Below, piece by piece: positions 48,747 through 57,759 of a stretch of 64,000 bases of DNA; the first letter of the stretch is position 1, and each line of letters begins with the position of its first letter. Source of the DNA: Effrenium voratum (lineage: Eukaryota > Sar > Dinophyceae > Suessiales > Symbiodiniaceae); contig CAUJNA010003827.1 of assembly GCA_963377175.1 (NCBI GenBank), positions 1,398,646-1,462,645 of the forward strand, in the 5' to 3' direction. The notes below the pieces were generated by a model, which worked only from the letters and a program-made list of their open reading frames with translations, had not been told where the DNA came from and did no database searches. The position numbers and the translations under genes are program-made.

Positions 48747-49494
48747 AAACCTGCTGACAAATCAGGCGCAGGACTGTATGTCCTGTCGTCAGCAGTGCTG
48801 GTAGGTTCAGCGGATGCGGGCTGCGCATCAGCAGACTCGGTTGCTGGAGCCGCAGTGTGCTTACCTGCATCTTTCAGCAAATGCTCAGGTGGCTTTGCAT
48901 GCTTGTAATCACACTTGTCCCTCAGACACTTGCCATAAGAGATCCATTGGGCACAATACCCTGGAATCAGATAAGGCGTTCCTTGCCCTTGGCATCGGAA
49001 CTCCCAGTCCTGGTGTGTGCGAATTTGCACTCTTGTCCACGCGAGCAATACCCGCGTGTGAAGTCTCTGCATGCATCGATTGCCGGGGCACCGGGTGACG
49101 TGGACCTAGGCCTCCTAGGAGCTTCGTCTTTGGGGCTAGGCGTACGCCTCCTGTCCTGATCCCGATCTATCTCTCTGATACGGACTCGGGGTATTACCAG
49201 TCTTCTTTCTTTGGTCACTAGGAGGCCGACTAGGCCTGTGAGAGTCCCCAAATGGCGACCGTCTCCTGACAGGAGGGCCAGGAGCACCAGGTTTCTGGGC
49301 TCTTTCCCTGGACGGAGTTCGCTCGTAAAAATCTTTGTGCATATTGACTTGATTCCTACGAACTCTCCAACGGTCGATCTCGTTCCTACAACGAGCGCGA
49401 AGCCACTCATAGCTACAAACATCAGGGTTGGATATGTTTCTATCCCACTCCCTGATATCATGCGCCAAACAGTTGAGGTGTCTGACCTTCTCAC
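48743..49494 (-). pseudogene. Element 3 CCCH zinc fingers, two overlapping frames
   Basis: The frame ending at 48967 holds CRDFTRGYCSRGQECKFAH and the next frame holds CAQWISYGKCLRDKCDYKH. These are two CCCH fingers in tandem, as in element 2's Gag, now split by an indel near 49,000. They follow the Arg/Pro-rich end of the capsid frame. Confidence 0.65.
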
Positions 49495-51121
49495 TGAATA
49501 GCGACCGTTTCACCTGTTCGGTCAACGGTTCATCGAGACCCGCAAGAATGTGGTCCCATTTCGCGATGAATCGCTCGAGTCGTTCCTCCTCTGCATAGAA
49601 AGTCGAAACGCTACACCGCAGATTCGAGAGCTCAATTATTCTAAATGATTGCTCTCCGATGTTTGCAGTTCTCAAGTGGTCGTATAAGAGCCACAAGATC
49701 TGCCTACTCTTGATACGGTTGTTGGCGCGTTGAGCAGCCTCAGTGAGATTGATCTTGTCCATGATCGCAACAGTCTTGATGCATTTACGAATGGCTGCAT
49801 TGAACCTGGCTTCAAGAACGTGGTATCTACACTCTCCATTCAGTTCTTCAAAGGACTTTGCCTTCTCAACTTCGGTTAGCCAATTGATGACGTATAGTCC
49901 ATCATAGCTGTAGGCATTGCTAACAGCTTCCTTCATATTGGCTATCCATACCCTCAGACCAGCCGCGTCGGGCTCTGATGGAAGGTCAAAGGAAATACAT
50001 TTAGTCGCAGCTGTACAGCTCGGATCCTGATGGCTACTGTATCCGCCACCACCTGTTCCGAATAGGTGCTGTGGGACCTGTGAACTTCCGATTGACATTG
50101 CACACACAGGGCATAGGCGAGTAGCCTGCGGAATGCAAATGTCGCACGCCCTTTTCATGCATACCCTACAATCCTCAATCTTGCTAGGGTCAGGAATGTC
50201 CCGATTACACATGCGACAATTCCTTTCAGGAGGATCAGGACCACGCATGACTGGCGGGTCAAGGCCCGATGGATCCTTCGGTCTTGCACCATTAGGATCG
50301 TAACCTGGATAATACCCGGTTTCACGCTTATCTAGGGCTGCGGCTGGCGCAGCCTTTGGAGCGCCCTGAGAGCTTGCCGCATTGGGCTGACCCTCAGTAG
50401 GAACATCACGAGACCAATCAACAGGCGGTCGCAGAGGCGGCGAGTACGACCGCGTAGGGTTCGTCTCAGGCGCGCCTCCAGGGGACCTATTCCTGATCCG
50501 AGTAGCATCGGGGTCCCTTCTCCTCCTGCTTTCGTCTCTAAGGCACGCAAGACAACAGGGCCCTTTGACAAACCCAAATCTCCTGTAGTCATCCTGCCCA
50601 GCTGAATGCCTAGTGCAGTAAAAGGTCTTACAAAATTGACAGTTAATTCCCTTGGTCAGGAACGAACTCGCCCTACAGACACCGCATCGGGGTCCGTCGC
50701 GGGAGCATTCTTCACACAAGTCCTCTTTGAACGAGAAACAGTACTCGCAAATTGCACCTTTGCATCCTTTACAACGAAATTCAGCAACAAGGTGGATGCG
50801 CCCATCACCCATGTATTTACATCTGGGTTCTCCAGCGTTGCCAGGATTTCCACCGGCAGCACTCTTGTTCCCCCCTCCTCCCGGGCTTTGCCGATCAGGA
50901 GGAGGCGGTGGTGGAGGATCATTATCAGGAGGACTAGGCGGAGGTGGCCGCTTATCCGGAGTACGGGAAGTGGCACGCCTACCCCCTGCGTGATCATTCA
51001 ATCCACTACTCGATGCATGGCTCGAGTACTTTGATTCGAGAGTGTTAATTTTCTGGGCCGTGCTACTTAGCACGTTGAGCATCTGCTCAAGCTTGCTGTT
51101 GAGCGTAGTCGAAACAGCCAT
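49136..51121 (-). CDS. Element 3 Gag: cysteine-cluster and capsid-like region
   Basis: 661 codons. Residues 1-35 end a coiled coil. Residues 40-95 are Pro/Gly-rich. Residues about 99-205 carry many Cys/His pairs in a RING/B-box-like array (CKGCKGAICEYCFSFKEDLC, CGVCRASS, CQFCKTFYCTRH, CCLACL). A second array follows at about 300-345 (CRMCNRDI, CRVCMKRACDICI, CPVCAMS). Residues about 375-600 are a helical capsid-like domain (FEELNGECRYHVLEARFNAA, FYAEEERLERFIAKWDHILA). The basic tail ends before the CCCH fingers. Zinc clusters upstream of a capsid are unusual for Gag. The assignment to Gag rests on position and on the downstream CCCH fingers and protease. Confidence 0.65.
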   Translation of the reverse strand: MAVSTTLNSKLEQMLNVLSSTAQKINTLESKYSSHASSSGLNDHAGGRRATSRTPDKRPPPPSPPDNDPPPPPPPDRQSPGGGGNKSAAGGNPGNAGEPRCKYMGDGRIHLVAEFRCKGCKGAICEYCFSFKEDLCEECSRDGPRCGVCRASSFLTKGINCQFCKTFYCTRHSAGQDDYRRFGFVKGPCCLACLRDESRRRRDPDATRIRNRSPGGAPETNPTRSYSPPLRPPVDWSRDVPTEGQPNAASSQGAPKAAPAAALDKRETGYYPGYDPNGARPKDPSGLDPPVMRGPDPPERNCRMCNRDIPDPSKIEDCRVCMKRACDICIPQATRLCPVCAMSIGSSQVPQHLFGTGGGGYSSHQDPSCTAATKCISFDLPSEPDAAGLRVWIANMKEAVSNAYSYDGLYVINWLTEVEKAKSFEELNGECRYHVLEARFNAAIRKCIKTVAIMDKINLTEAAQRANNRIKSRQILWLLYDHLRTANIGEQSFRIIELSNLRCSVSTFYAEEERLERFIAKWDHILAGLDEPLTEQVKRSLFSEKVRHLNCLAHDIREWDRNISNPDVCSYEWLRARCRNEIDRWRVRRNQVNMHKDFYERTPSRERAQKPGAPGPPVRRRSPFGDSHRPSRPPSDQRKKTGNTPSPYQRDRSGSGQEAYA

Positions 51122-51713
51122 GTTGTGAGTATTCTGCTTGTCCGTGTAGGACTTGCAGTCCCTTGATTTGACCTCTAAATTGGTCTGCGTTTCGCAGAGT
51201 CTTGATCCACTTAATGCCTTCCTTGTTGGTATGCCAACACTCTTCGGCGTTTTGCATCACCCTGTCAATGTTAGACATCCTGGTGGATAAGTCCTCGATT
51301 TTGAGGTTCACACCACCAATCGCAGGATGATTGGATTGACTTTCCACAAGGGATCTCTCGATTGCTTCAACACGAGTAACAAGCTCGGCAACTCGATCAG
51401 AAAGAGACTCAAAAACAGTTTGGACTTGGACGATCGATCGAGCGACGTCGTCATAGCTGGCCCGTTCATTCAGGGCATCGCCTAAGCTAGTCGTACGATC
51501 GGAAATGATCTTGACTCGTTGGCCAAGCTCGGCTGTGATATCCCTAGCCCCTTGCGACAGCTGCATCGACACGTTGGCAGCCTGCGTACATGTGTTGTTC
51601 ACATGGACGCATGGGTCATATTTGGCTCTCCACGAGTTGACCTCAGTGGTTAGTTGCCTGATGCATTGATCACTTCTATCATTCCTATTCCCAAAGGTCT
51701 TCGACCTTAGCAA
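51087..51713 (-). CDS. Element 3 Gag: coiled-coil segment
   Basis: 208 codons of mostly heptad-like sequence (ELGQRVKIISDRTTSLGDAL, FESLSDRVAELVTRVEAIER). It overlaps the frames before (29 bases) and after (35 bases), so it is the middle of one ancestral Gag interrupted by indels. It resembles the coiled coil of element 1 in position and style. Confidence 0.6.
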   Translation of the reverse strand: MLRSKTFGNRNDRSDQCIRQLTTEVNSWRAKYDPCVHVNNTCTQAANVSMQLSQGARDITAELGQRVKIISDRTTSLGDALNERASYDDVARSIVQVQTVFESLSDRVAELVTRVEAIERSLVESQSNHPAIGGVNLKIEDLSTRMSNIDRVMQNAEECWHTNKEGIKWIKTLRNADQFRGQIKGLQVLHGQAEYSQHGCFDYAQQQA

Positions 51714-52590
51714 CTAGGCGATGAATAATCGCACTTACGGAAGAGTCCACTTTCCCTCTTTCAAGGGCCGTGACAAGATCAGCAACCTCATTGGGCTGAT
51801 CTTCACCCATTGGACTGTGCCTTGATCCACGGTCCCGAGGAGTGGACAGATCAATCATGACTGGATTAAATCTCGGAGGAGTTCTAAAATCATCCTGCAC
51901 GGCCGTTGATGGCCGTGGGAACTCACTCCGATTAGGAGATTGGCTCTGGTATGGCGCAGATCTCCTAGCATCACGAACCGCCGAGATGCCCAGGCCTTTG
52001 GCCACGGACAGTTTAGGAACAATAGGCCTATCAGTTCGCATAGGAACATCAGGTCTCGAGTCAGCAATAACAATGTCATTCAAATCAGTCGCATTGGACA
52101 CTTTAGATTCCGACATCGATTCAATATCAGTTGCATTACTGATGGTGTGATTTCGACTAGAACTTGATGCCATCATGGACTCGGACTCTATCGGAACATT
52201 AGCTCCGTCCATGTCGTCCAGAGCGAAAAAGGAAGCCGCGTTGGGCGTAGGGCGAACACTTTGTGCGTTCAAGCCACTCGACCTATTAAATTCCTCCTGG
52301 AATGCTTCGATCCCATCAAGCACGTTAACGAGTGTGTCCGCGTTTAACGGGTCTCTTGCAATGATCGACGCTGGGTCACCTGATCGACCGCGTCCTGAGT
52401 CCCGCGCACTGGGGTCTCCCCTGTGGGCAGTTTCCCGATCCATCCCCCTAGCCCTATGCGATCCAGTCGAATTTGACCTTGATCGCTTGCTCGGGGTTGG
52501 GCTGGGATGCAAATCCAATCTATCTACGACGTTCCGCTCCCTAGGGCTCTCAAACCCTGAAAGTCCTGGGGGAGGGGACATGTTCCTCAT
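51685..52590 (-). CDS. Element 3 Gag: N-terminal disordered segment
   Basis: The probable start is ATG 52590-52588 (MRNMSPPPGLSGF). The open frame extends upstream to 53085, but that part overlaps LINE debris and the 5' untranslated region and has a low-complexity Cys/Phe/Leu composition, so I exclude it. The 301 codons are Ser/Arg/Asp-rich with short charged repeats, like the start of element 1's Gag. Confidence 0.55.
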   Translation of the reverse strand: MRNMSPPPGLSGFESPRERNVVDRLDLHPSPTPSKRSRSNSTGSHRARGMDRETAHRGDPSARDSGRGRSGDPASIIARDPLNADTLVNVLDGIEAFQEEFNRSSGLNAQSVRPTPNAASFFALDDMDGANVPIESESMMASSSSRNHTISNATDIESMSESKVSNATDLNDIVIADSRPDVPMRTDRPIVPKLSVAKGLGISAVRDARRSAPYQSQSPNRSEFPRPSTAVQDDFRTPPRFNPVMIDLSTPRDRGSRHSPMGEDQPNEVADLVTALERGKVDSSVSAIIHRLVAKVEDLWE

Positions 52591-52994
52591 GGTCGGGTTT
52601 ACCGACAATCCCACCAACAAGAAGAGGTTGTTTAAACCCCCCAGTCCCAAGGGCAAAGTGGTGCCCTTGGCTGGCCGAACACGAGCCAAAACAGGGTGCC
52701 AGTTGTAACAAGGTAAAGAAGCCCAGCAAGGGCAGAGACAAGCGAAAGCAAGCACAAAGCAGCAAACCAAGCAGGCAAACAATGCAGCGAAGCAAGCAAA
52801 GCAAACCAATGCGAAACCAACCCCAACCAGAACCCCCGACCAACCTCCACCGGAAACACCACCACGAGCGCTCAGCAGCGGCACTGCTTGCCGAAGATGA
52901 GCGTGGCGTGCCGCGGTGCGCGGTGACGAGATTGCAGAGTCGAATTGACGGGTTGAAAAGCTTGAGCCAAACGGCGCATTGGCCGTGGCGTTGA
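52591..52994. other. 5' untranslated/LTR-like region of element 3
   Basis: Non-coding, with AAGCAAGC/AAACC repetition at 52735-52830. I could not place an LTR edge or PBS. The spliced-leader-like motif lies at its right end. Confidence 0.4.
52961..52975 (-). promoter_or_regulatory. Spliced-leader-like motif upstream of element 3 gag
   Basis: Minus-strand GCGCCGTTTGGCTCAAG, 371 bases upstream of the probable gag start. Close to the motif at 2971 (both followed on the plus strand by CATT and GGCCG). Confidence 0.5.
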
Positions 52995-54235
52995 AACATG
53001 TTGCGATAAAACTACATGCCCCCAAAAACAGCAGCAAATGCGTGCTGGCAAGGGATTTGGCGCCGATCGTGCTTGAAATGACCAAGTATGGAAACGAAGA
53101 TCTTCACCCATCCGGCGATTTATCTTCCCCAAGCAATTGGAGGCCAGTGGCAATATTGAAGATTTTGTACAGAATATGTTCCAAACTTCTGCAATTAAGT
53201 TTGTGCTTTTTGCTTGACCAGCAACAATCGCATGCTCAAACTGGTTTTCGCCCAACTTCAAAGTCGACTATGCCTTTGCTACATTGGAAGCTGTTTGCCG
53301 AAAGGTTGTGGAGTGGGGATTAGACATGTGGTTTGCAAGCCTGGACTTCAAAAAAAATCCCGCATCGAATAACATTTGTTGTTTCGTGCTTTGTTGCATC
53401 AAGGAGTATCAGAAAAATACGTAGCCTTGCTGAAACATTTGCATGCGCAGCAAACAGAGTCCATACATGGCAGCAGAACGTTTGCCATACAACGGGGTGT
53501 CAAACAAGGTGACGTTTTGAGCCCTAGCTTATTAAATGCGGGTTTTGAAGAGGCCGTTGCCGCGCGGCGAATGTGTTCACAAGGGTTGGACTTGGGAGCT
53601 GCAGAACGCGATGGTTTGATAATGTATGCATTTTTGCTTAAAACGCGTATCATGCTGGAGCTCGCGCGTATTGGACTAGATTTCAATACTCCTAAAACAA
53701 AACTGTTTACCACAACCGAGGGTTGAAGTGCTGTTTGGTGATGCGTTTCGCACCTACCTTGGCAGACGCATATTGGATATTTGCCACGACCAGGCTAGGC
53801 CGAACTCGACCATCCGTGTCGCTTAGCACAGATCCACATTACTGAGCAAACATGTGTTGATCAAATTGCTCTTGCGTTTCTTCATGCAATTGTAACTCCT
53901 GCCCTGCTTTTTGGTGTGCACACGGTGCCGATGTCAAAGGCCGAACTTTCCAAACTGGATGGCTTTTGAGTCTACATCCAGTGCAGAATTCGTCACGACA
54001 ACTAGCGAGACGACCGTTTCACTTTGCAGGAGGGCTGGCGAACGCGCAAGACTTCCACTGCAAAGTCTTGGCTGCATTCACCCAGTGCAGTCTCTGAGGG
54101 GGGAACGTGTCCTTAAAAACAATCTATCATCCCATCTCACTAATGGTCTGTCGACTCTGCTGTGTGGACATTGTGTAAAATTTGTATTTTTCCATCGCCT
54201 GGTTTTGCCCCTCCAGGAGAAACCCTGTAAGTGAT
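52995..54235 (+). pseudogene. Non-LTR (LINE) reverse transcriptase remnant, plus strand
   Basis: Discontinuous plus-strand frames match the order of a LINE RT: NWRPVAILKILYRICSKLL, QTGFRPTSKS, then, after an indel, FAIQRGVKQGDVLSPSLLN (the conserved QGDxLSP block). The YADD box is lost (LIMYAFLLKT) and is followed by LDFNTPKTKLF. Further fragments reach about 54,235. Stops and frameshifts throughout; not functional. Confidence 0.65.
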
Positions 54236-54599
54236 GCCCCCGGTCACAAAGGGTCCTGGCGGCTGTTTTTTCGGAGGCCAGCTCCTTGGAACGGAATCTA
54301 TGAAATGTCGCCCAGGCTCCACGAATCGATTGTCCAATTCAGCTTGGCGCATGTGTGGCCCCCGACCCCACGGCGCCCTGCGACGCAACCTTGTGTGGGA
54401 CATGTCAATGGCGACACAAGGGTGGTAGGCAAGCCGTTGGTCCAAAGGGCAGCCACGGCTCCTAAGGTGCCCTGCCCGACCGGGCGCAGGCTGCACGGTG
54501 GTCGCCAACGGCACAGTGGGGAGAAAGCGGCTGGCGAAAGGGAGAGCTTTGCCACGCCCAGTTTGTGGGGCCGATGCCTCACACGCGCCGCCGTGTCGC

Positions 54600-54760
54600 C
54601 AGACGAAGTGATGGACAGCTGAACCGTTCTGTTGGTGGACGGGTCGGAGCATATGATTATGTCAGTCGCACGACCATGCTGCAAACCCTGGGCGATTGCA
54701 TCGTTTCACTTGCTGGCATGCGGCGGTCGCCCTCTCGACCCCCCGCTTGTTGAACGCGAT
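54600..54760 (+). pseudogene. Second LINE RT fragment, plus strand
   Basis: A short plus-strand frame reads VGAYDYVSRTTMLQTLGDCI, which resembles the DGxGAYDHVxRxAML block of a second RT lineage common in dinoflagellates. No other RT motif follows in frame. Confidence 0.35.
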
Positions 54761-57245
54761 AGGTTTGGCCACTGCCATCCACCCAGGCATAACTGGACGG
54801 CGACCCATACCAGAGGCGCACGTAAGGTAACAACTGGCAAGCTCCGAGGCCCTTGGGAGCACGAACGCGTTTCGTTCAGCCAAACCAAACCCAGAGTGGA
54901 ATGCCGGAGGTGTGGAAGCTCCAGGCCTCGCAGCGGTTGCCCCTAACAGCGCTATCCTATCTGGAGGGGAAGCGCCAAGTTGCCTCTGCATCACCGTGTT
55001 GGGAGCCCCGGGCGGCTTTGATGCATTTGTGCAGGCCAAGCTCGGCACAGGACACTTCAAACAATTGCGCTCCTTGCATGTGGTGCCGGGGTGCCTGGCT
55101 GTGGGGCGGAGCTCGATGTCCTCGACCATGTTGCTGCATGCCACAGCAGTAGCTGCCCCACACACCGGCGCCTGGGGTCGCCGCAGCTGATCGCCGGCGC
55201 GTCCAGGCTTGCAGCGCTTAGTCGTCCTTGGCTGTGAGATCGGCGGGCGCTTTGGTTCCGAGGCGTTCGACCTCGTTCGCGCCTCGTCCACGGGGCCTTC
55301 TCGGCGTCGCCCTTCAGCGCGCTGTAGTAGTGTTCACCTTGTTGGGCGGCGCCTGGCTCTTGCCTGTGCGGCCAGCTGCGGATGTGGGGTCGGACCTTGG
55401 TGACGTCCTCGGCGCGGGGGACGTGCCTTCCCAGCCGCCTCCCCCTGGAGTCGTGGCGCGCTTCCGGCTGCTGTCTCCTATTCCTGGCCTCCTTCGGCGC
55501 TGCCTGTTTCCGAGGGGTACGGCAACAGTGCAAGTGCGGCTGGCCTTGGCAATCTAGGCATAATACCTGCACAGGCCTTCTGAATTTTTGCCCCGTGGGC
55601 AGATCGCAGGCGGGACCCTGCCGTTGCACAAGCAGCGGGTTGTGGACGCTGCGCGCGCTGCGGACCAGAACGTGGGTGGCAGCAAGCACCCTGAGTTTCG
55701 CCAAGCCAGCAATCACTGTGAGGGACTCGCCCCGCGCCACGGTGGCTATGCAGTTGCGCCAGTCTGGTCTAGTTAGTGCCGGCCCACGCCACCCCCTAAC
55801 TGCGCTTGTGTCCTAGTGCCCGGGACTCCCCCTTAAGCACGTGTTCCACGTTGTTGAGCAAAAAAGAATCGTGATTCATTTTTCCTAACGTAGGTTGGAC
55901 TCCGGCCATCCCGTTCTGTTTGCACACAACAGCGCTGACACACACACACACGCAGTTTCCCAACTTATATAATTGCCTGCAACGAAACATGTTCCGGCCT
56001 GGATAAGTGCACGGGCTTGCTTCAGCTCTGCGAGCGCGTCCTGAGGCCAAGCGCGCTGGGCAGTCAACGCGGCGCATTTTTTACCACGCGTTGGCAATTG
56101 AATTTTCTACACCCTCCTCGTTGTAAAGTAGGCCGCTTCTCAATCAGATCCAATTACAATTTTCCAATGATACCGTTGTCTCACCGCATGGTCATTGGTT
56201 TGGTGTCGCGAAAGCTGTCCGTGGGAGTCACACGCTGGGACGTTTGTAGCGGGTTATATGGTTTGATGCGGTCATTTTTTGCGTGTCGCTTGTCCACTCC
56301 CATGTCCCTACACGACTGTAGTGTTTTGTTTTTTTCGCGCTTTTGTGCGTCTGCCCGAGCCCAAGCGCCCATGGGGTGTCCAGGGCACGAGGACGCAGGC
56401 ACAGTTAGGGGGTGGCGTGGGCCGGCGCCAAGGGAGGGGCAGGCAACCAAGAACCGGCACCCAAGACGGGTGGCGAGCCCCTTCGAGGAGGGACTCGGCA
56501 AAGGACAGTTGAGCCGCAGCCCCGGCTCCGGCTCGAATAGGCGCGAAGCAAAGCAAAACAAAAGCGCTCAGTTGAGGCAGCCACGCTTTCAAAAACCATG
56601 CCACCCGCACGACCGGCTGCACGCCTGCGCGCAGCCCGCCCCGATGACGTCCAGGCCGCCTGCCTGTGCTCCGCAGCCCTGAGCCTGGACGTCCATGTGC
56701 GCGACGGGCGAAACACGGAACGACTTCGTTGGACGCCACCATTGTTTGCCCCGCGCCGCAACGACGAGCCGCACCCCCCTTGGCCAGCAACTTGCGCCGC
56801 GTCGTCGTGCTCAGGGTCGGAATGGGGGGCCGTGGGGGCACGGAGGCGGACGCCTTTGTACGCCTGTTGGCTTGGGCGCGCGCGCACACCCAGCCCCAAC
56901 TCCGTGCCGACACAGCGCGCCACAACTGCCTGCCTGGACGGGCGTCCTGGCTGTCGCGGCGCCGCGCGGCGAGCCTTGTCAGCCTGCTACTCTGTGGCAC
57001 TGCCGCCACCGACGGCAACCCGCCTTCTGTGGGGGACCGGACGCTGCAGCGCAGTTTGGGTTAAGGGGGAGTTTTGGTCACCTTCCGAACTTGCCACCTG
57101 GCGAAAACAAAAAAGAAAAGCACGACGTTGGTTTTTAGGCCGCTGCCGGCAAGGAAGCCGTCGGTTGCTGCGGCCGACGGGCAGGTGGCGGGGGTGCGAG
57201 CACCGCGGCACGCTCGACGCGCTGCTCTGCCTCGCCTGACGAGTC
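54761..57245. other. GC-rich stretch with overlapping frames on both strands
   Basis: Several 130-240-codon frames overlap on opposite strands (for example minus 54662-55291 with HPGTTCKERNCLKCPVPSLA, minus 55057-55740 and plus 56598-57239). High GC lowers stop frequency, and none shows a domain I recognise. The stretch lies between LINE remnants and is probably further LINE debris. A CA microsatellite lies at 55938-55950. Confidence 0.4.
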
Positions 57246-57677
57246 TCACCTGTGGTCGGCTGGAGGCGCTGAGCCTGCGCGGGCGGCCTTGGCCAGGAGC
57301 TCGCCCCATTCACCGTCGCAAAAGCGGCGCACGCATGTGTCGAGGCCGTCTCGGCTCACGCGGGCTTGGCCGCGCGAGCGAAAGAGGAGCATGCGCGGGG
57401 AGGATAAGAACAGCTTCCACCCGGCCATCGAGTTCGTCTGGTTCCTCACAATGATGGCCACGGCAACCGCACGCCGCCCCAGGGGGCAAGGCATTGGCCA
57501 ACACACCCCCAGAGCCCCTACATGTGGACTGGTGGGTGTGCACACCCACTGCTTGAGTCCAAGCGCCGATGACAGGCCCATCATGTCTTCGGTGATGGGG
57601 ATGGGGTGGCGAGCTCGAAGTTGTGACCTGAGGTTGGAAAGCGGTGCTCTCTGTTGACGAGGTTTGTGTTTTGACAC
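57246..57677 (-). pseudogene. N-terminal fragment of a LINE-type RT protein, minus strand
   Basis: 143 codons with MAGWKLFLSSPRMLLFRSR and LDTCVRRFCDGEWGELLAKA. This matches the GWKLFxLxPRxLLxRP...W..LL segment that precedes RT in abundant dinoflagellate LINE proteins. The frame breaks near 57,250 and the RT core is not found downstream. Confidence 0.5.
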
Positions 57678-57759
57678 CGGCGGCCACGCTTGAGGCGCTG
57701 CGCGCTGTCCCAGGGGTCAACCGTTGTCTACTGGGCATGTGGCACTCCCGCACCATCAC

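Larger units (their letters stand above)
44372..52990 (-). mobile_element. Element 3: frameshifted Ty1/copia-like retroelement, 3' part missing
   Basis: Minus-strand order: Gag with coiled coil and cysteine clusters, CCCH fingers, protease, integrase, methyltransferase-like domain, dUTPase. No RT is visible; the element ends at the LTR of element 2, and no continuation is found to the left of 26344. At least eight frame changes, yet long open stretches between them, suggest recent decay or uncorrected indels. The right boundary is set only by the spliced-leader-like motif near 52961; no LTR or PBS was identified. Confidence 0.65.

Noticed and set aside
51685..53085. A 466-codon frame with hydrophobic Cys/Phe-rich N-terminus (apparent signal or membrane segment)
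   Set aside because: The first 165 codons overlap non-coding AAGC-type repeats and LINE debris; the Gag start at 52590 is more reasonable.
56308..57239. Overlapping frames over 200 codons on both strands as host genes
   Set aside because: Very high GC leaves few stops; Arg/Pro/Ala-rich translations with no domain and no splice signals.
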